From Streptomyces rhizosphaerihabitans (GTDB lineage Bacteria; Actinomycetota; Actinomycetes; Streptomycetales; Streptomycetaceae): 64,000 bases of DNA. Location of the stretch: NCBI RefSeq assembly GCF_025399795.1, contig NZ_JAODTZ010000010.1, positions 166,603 through 230,602 of the forward strand, written 5' to 3'. The translations under genes and the position numbers were made by a program. The notes beneath the pieces were generated by a model. It did not search any database, was not told where the DNA came from, and saw only the letters and a list, made by a program, of their open reading frames with translations. Within the stretch, counting starts at the first letter, position 1. Each line of letters starts with the position of its first letter. Below are positions 61,565 to 64,000 of this stretch, one piece after another.

Positions 61565-62868
61565 GGAGCCTTCCGCGAGGTCTGGGCGTGATCGGCCGCG
61601 GGGAACAGGGCCGCGGTCAAGGAGTTGAACTGGTGCTCGAGTCGCCGGGCGGCGGCCAGGTTCCGCTCGGTGAGGGTCTGCCGCAGCTCGGCCGAGCGCT
61701 TCTCCAGCGCACGGAACTGCTCGAGCAGCCGGTCGGCGTCCACCTCGCGCGCCGGGTGGCAGTACGCGCCCAGGCCCATCTCCGCCATGAGCGCGTCGCT
61801 CTTCGCCGCGTAGCAGAGAGCGAGCACCGGCGTAGCGGTCTTCAGCGCGCAGATCAGGTTGTGGTACCGGATCGCCACCACGGTGTCGGCAGCCGCCATC
61901 TCCTTCATCAGGTCGGCCAGTGAGGACGGCTCGGCGGCGGTGACCAGCGGCGAGTCCACCGCGTCGAGGATCGCGGCGACCACCGACGCGTCGCACCGGT
62001 CACCGGTGAGCAGCCGGACAGCCCTGCCCTCCTCGACCAGCGCGCGGACGAACCGGATCGTCCCGTCGAGGTAGCGCCGGTGTATTTCATCGGCCCGGGC
62101 GCGATCGTCGTTGCCGCCGTGGAAGTCCATGACGCCGACGCAGACCGGGCCCGGCGGGGCCGACGGGTCCGAGGGCGCGCTGGGGGTACCTCCCTGCTCT
62201 GGGGGCCCCTCCCGGCCGAAGGCTGGGGGAGAAGCCGAGAGCTCGGGGGACCGCGGTGTCGGCAGGGCGAACGCGAGGTCCGGGTAGACCTCGTCGCGCG
62301 CGGTGTCCACGCCCATCGCCCGCATCGCGTCGCGGGACTGCGCGTCCCGGTACGACCGGTAGGTGGCCAGCCGCGCCGACCAGCGCACCAGGGCCCGGGT
62401 CGGCCGGTTCCCGATCGTCGCGGCGCCGACGCTGACCAGCGCCACCCGGCTGCGCAGCAGCCGGCCACTCGCGCAGAGCAGGAACAGCGAGTACGGGAAG
62501 CCCCACGGCCGCAGCGGCAGCGTGGCCTCCAGGACGCCCATGCCCGGCACGATCACCACGTCGTGCCGGCGCACCCAGGCGGCGGTGCGGAAGACGTCGA
62601 CGAGTTTGCCCAGCCCCTTCGCCGCGATCGCGCCCGCACGCGACGCGGTCCGGTACTCCCCGCTGTACCAGTGCAGCCGCGTCGCGGGGATCCCGAACCG
62701 CGTCGTCACGGCCTCGGGCCCGCCGCACAGCGCGTCCACGACCGCCTCCGGGTGTTCGGCGCGGAGGTACCCGAGCACGGCTTCGAGCGATCCGTCGTTG
62801 CCGAGGTTGCCGGAGCCGAGCAGGCCGAACACCCCGACGCGCACCGGGGCCCTGTCCGCGGCCGTCAT
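61561..62868 (-). CDS. Polysaccharide pyruvyl transferase family protein
   Basis: 435 residues from ATG 62868. Family features: VGVFGLLGSGNLGNDGSLEA, VIVPGMGVLEATLPLRPWG, YRSYRDAQSRDAMRAMGVD and VVAIRYHNLICALKTATPV. It would add ketal pyruvate to a glycan sugar. In the middle, about 17 codons (encoded by 62180-62231) come from a repeated palindromic DNA element and make a Pro/Gly-rich loop not typical of the family. Overlaps genes on both sides. Confidence 0.88.
   Translation of the reverse strand: MTAADRAPVRVGVFGLLGSGNLGNDGSLEAVLGYLRAEHPEAVVDALCGGPEAVTTRFGIPATRLHWYSGEYRTASRAGAIAAKGLGKLVDVFRTAAWVRRHDVVIVPGMGVLEATLPLRPWGFPYSLFLLCASGRLLRSRVALVSVGAATIGNRPTRALVRWSARLATYRSYRDAQSRDAMRAMGVDTARDEVYPDLAFALPTPRSPELSASPPAFGREGPPEQGGTPSAPSDPSAPPGPVCVGVMDFHGGNDDRARADEIHRRYLDGTIRFVRALVEEGRAVRLLTGDRCDASVVAAILDAVDSPLVTAAEPSSLADLMKEMAAADTVVAIRYHNLICALKTATPVLALCYAAKSDALMAEMGLGAYCHPAREVDADRLLEQFRALEKRSAELRQTLTERNLAAARRLEHQFNSLTAALFPAADHAQTSRKAP
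62180..62231. repeat. Palindromic repeat element, copy C (inside a gene)
   Basis: Starts CTGGGGGTACCTCCCTGC, has a central GGGGGCCCCTCCC and ends GGCTGGGGGAG. Same ends as copies at 13229 and 18375. It lies in frame in the pyruvyl transferase gene and encodes the loop around PPAFGREGPPEQGGTP. Confidence 0.65.
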
Positions 62869-63812
62869 GTCCGCCTCCCCTCACGGCCGGCGACGAGGGC
62901 GTCGACGGAGACCGTGAGCAGGCCCGGATCGACCGGGGCGCGGTCCTCGACCCGTTCGCCGGCGCCCGGCCGGACCCGGCTGGTCATCCACGCGGCCAGG
63001 TGGCGGTAGCAGGCGCGCCGGTCGGCCGGGGACAACGGCGCCCGCCGGATCGCTGCGGCGAAGCCCCATATGTACTCGGCGAGCAGCCGGGGCGTCGGGT
63101 GCAGCACGCCGGCCCGACGCGGGTCCAGGTTGACGCACCGGGAGCGCTTGGACGGGTTCGCCCGCTCGGCGCGGGTGGGGTGGTCGCGGCGGAAGTACAG
63201 CAGCTCCGGCACCTGGTGGAACGGCCCGTGCAGGGTGATCTCGGCGACGTACGTGCGGTCCGCGTGGTGGTAGCTGTCCATCGGTTTCACCCGGCGCAGC
63301 CTGTCGGCCCGGAACACTCCGTAGAAGTCGTCGCCGCCGGGCTCGAACAGCAGACTGCGGAAGCGCTCCGGCGCGTGCGGAGAGTCGGTGGCGAGCCCGT
63401 ACTCGTAGGGGACCTTCACCTGGCCGTCGCCGTCGATGACCGCCTGGCCGGTGTGCGCGAGGATCATCTCCGGCCGCTCGTCCAGCGCCTCCACGCAGCG
63501 CCGCAGCAGGTCCCGGGCGTACAGGTCGTCGTGCGAGGCCCACTTGAACAGCTCACCGCGGGACTCGGCGAACACATGGTTGTGGTTCGGCGTGGCGCCG
63601 ATGTTCCGGGGCAGCCGCAGGTACCGGATGCGCGAGTCCCGGGCGGCGTACTTGCGGCAGATCTCCTGGGTCCCGTCGGTCGAGGCGTTGTCGGAGACGA
63701 CCAGCTCGAAATCCTCGTAGGTCTGGCCGAGCAGGGCGTCGAGCGACTCGGCCAGGTACTCCTCGCCGTTGTACACGGGCAGGCCGATGCTCAGCCTGGG
63801 TTGCGCCGTCAT
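62865..63812 (-). CDS. Family 2 glycosyltransferase
   Basis: 315 residues from ATG 63812. GT-A fold with SIGLPVYNGEEYLAESLDAL, FELVVSDNASTDGTQEICR and the metal-binding region WASHDDLYARDLL (the DD pair). Inverting transferase adding a sugar to a growing surface glycan. Overlaps the pyruvyl transferase gene by four bases, and its ATG overlaps the stop of the gene before it. Confidence 0.93.
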   Translation of the reverse strand: MTAQPRLSIGLPVYNGEEYLAESLDALLGQTYEDFELVVSDNASTDGTQEICRKYAARDSRIRYLRLPRNIGATPNHNHVFAESRGELFKWASHDDLYARDLLRRCVEALDERPEMILAHTGQAVIDGDGQVKVPYEYGLATDSPHAPERFRSLLFEPGGDDFYGVFRADRLRRVKPMDSYHHADRTYVAEITLHGPFHQVPELLYFRRDHPTRAERANPSKRSRCVNLDPRRAGVLHPTPRLLAEYIWGFAAAIRRAPLSPADRRACYRHLAAWMTSRVRPGAGERVEDRAPVDPGLLTVSVDALVAGREGRRT

Positions 63813-64000
63813 GAGGTCCTCACTTCGGGGATGGGATCGCGGTGGCGCTCGCGCAGGGCGGACCGCAGTTGCAGCCACCACACGGCCGAGCCGCTGATGG
63901 TTGCGGCGGCGACTCCCCAGGCCGAGCCGACCGTGCCGGCGGCGGCCGCGCCGCCGAGCCCGCCGCTGACATAACAGGCGGAGGCGAACAGCTGGCAGCG
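63809..64000 (-). CDS. Flippase-like polysaccharide export protein, C-terminus only
   Basis: The minus-strand frame is open to the window edge and ends in TGA at 63809. The visible 63 residues are a membrane helix (SGGLGGAAAAGTVGSAWGVA and AAATISGSAVWWLQLRSALR) and the basic tail RERHRDPIPEVRTS, typical of Wzx-type lipopolysaccharide flippases. The gene starts outside the window. It overlaps the glycosyltransferase start in ATGA. Confidence 0.6.
   Translation of the reverse strand, partial: RCQLFASACYVSGGLGGAAAAGTVGSAWGVAAATISGSAVWWLQLRSALRERHRDPIPEVRTS

Overview
The window is high-GC, tightly packed actinobacterial DNA, most likely from a Streptomyces chromosome. Signs of this are the very high G/C at third codon positions, frequent GTG and TTG starts, GGAGG ribosome sites, ATGA/GTGA overlaps, and the gene neighbourhood (urease without ureE, MurT/GatD, an actinobacterial PfkA, LigB-type ligase, high-affinity [NiFe]-hydrogenase). 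I see no tRNA, rRNA, CRISPR array, insertion sequence or prophage.

Left part (1-11.7 kb): the end of a Phd/YefM-type antitoxin, then the urease operon ureABC-F-G-D with a candidate GlnR box upstream and an unusual 26-bp minisatellite between ureF and ureG. A secreted tripeptidyl aminopeptidase, a nucleoside-diphosphate-sugar epimerase-like protein and a PlsC acyltransferase follow. Then comes an arginine/ornithine module (rocD-ddaH and an Lrp regulator). A decayed copy of the rocD 3' end lies just beyond the gene.

12.4-22.5 kb: a LytTR response regulator, a small DUF485-like membrane protein, an acetate/pyruvate-type sodium symporter and a LytS-type kinase form one unit. Housekeeping genes follow: a CtaG-type copper/oxidase assembly protein, pfkA, gatD-murT and def.

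22.5-37.7 kb: lipid and redox metabolism. A TetR regulator is divergent from an acyl-CoA dehydrogenase; a quinone-oxidoreductase gene is fused by overlaps to a pair of acyl-CoA dehydrogenases. Also here are gabD, a Nudix gene overlapping an ATP-dependent DNA ligase, a thioredoxin-reductase-like flavoprotein with an XRE-cupin regulator, secreted phosphodiesterases and a DUF779 protein.

38-52.2 kb: a complete high-affinity group 1h (formerly group 5) [NiFe]-hydrogenase locus in two minus-strand operons: hhyS-hhyL, NifU/Rieske-like, DUF5947, DUF6084, an unknown protein, the maturation protease and a 34-codon DUF6893 gene; then hypABFCDE. A PadR regulator sits between them. The products would assemble an enzyme that oxidises atmospheric H2, as known for streptomycete spores and mycobacteria.

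52.5-58.2 kb: the most unusual part. A four-gene plus-strand operon, divergent from the hydrogenase, appears to encode a LodA/GoxA-like cysteine tryptophylquinone (CTQ) protein split over two genes. The half carrying the putative quinone Cys and Trp is fused to a VioB-type ferritin-like domain. The operon also holds a QhpD-like radical SAM/SPASM maturase and a short LodB/QhpG-like flavoprotein. I regard this as the best candidate for an undescribed system.

Right end (58.2-64 kb): a decayed gene, a PAP2 phosphatase, and a minus-strand cell-surface glycan operon (class III aminotransferase, dTDP-sugar 3,5-epimerase, polysaccharide pyruvyl transferase, family 2 glycosyltransferase, start of a flippase-like protein) cut by the window edge. 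A recurring palindromic element (CTGGGGGTACC ... CTGGGGGAG) appears three times, twice inside coding sequence.
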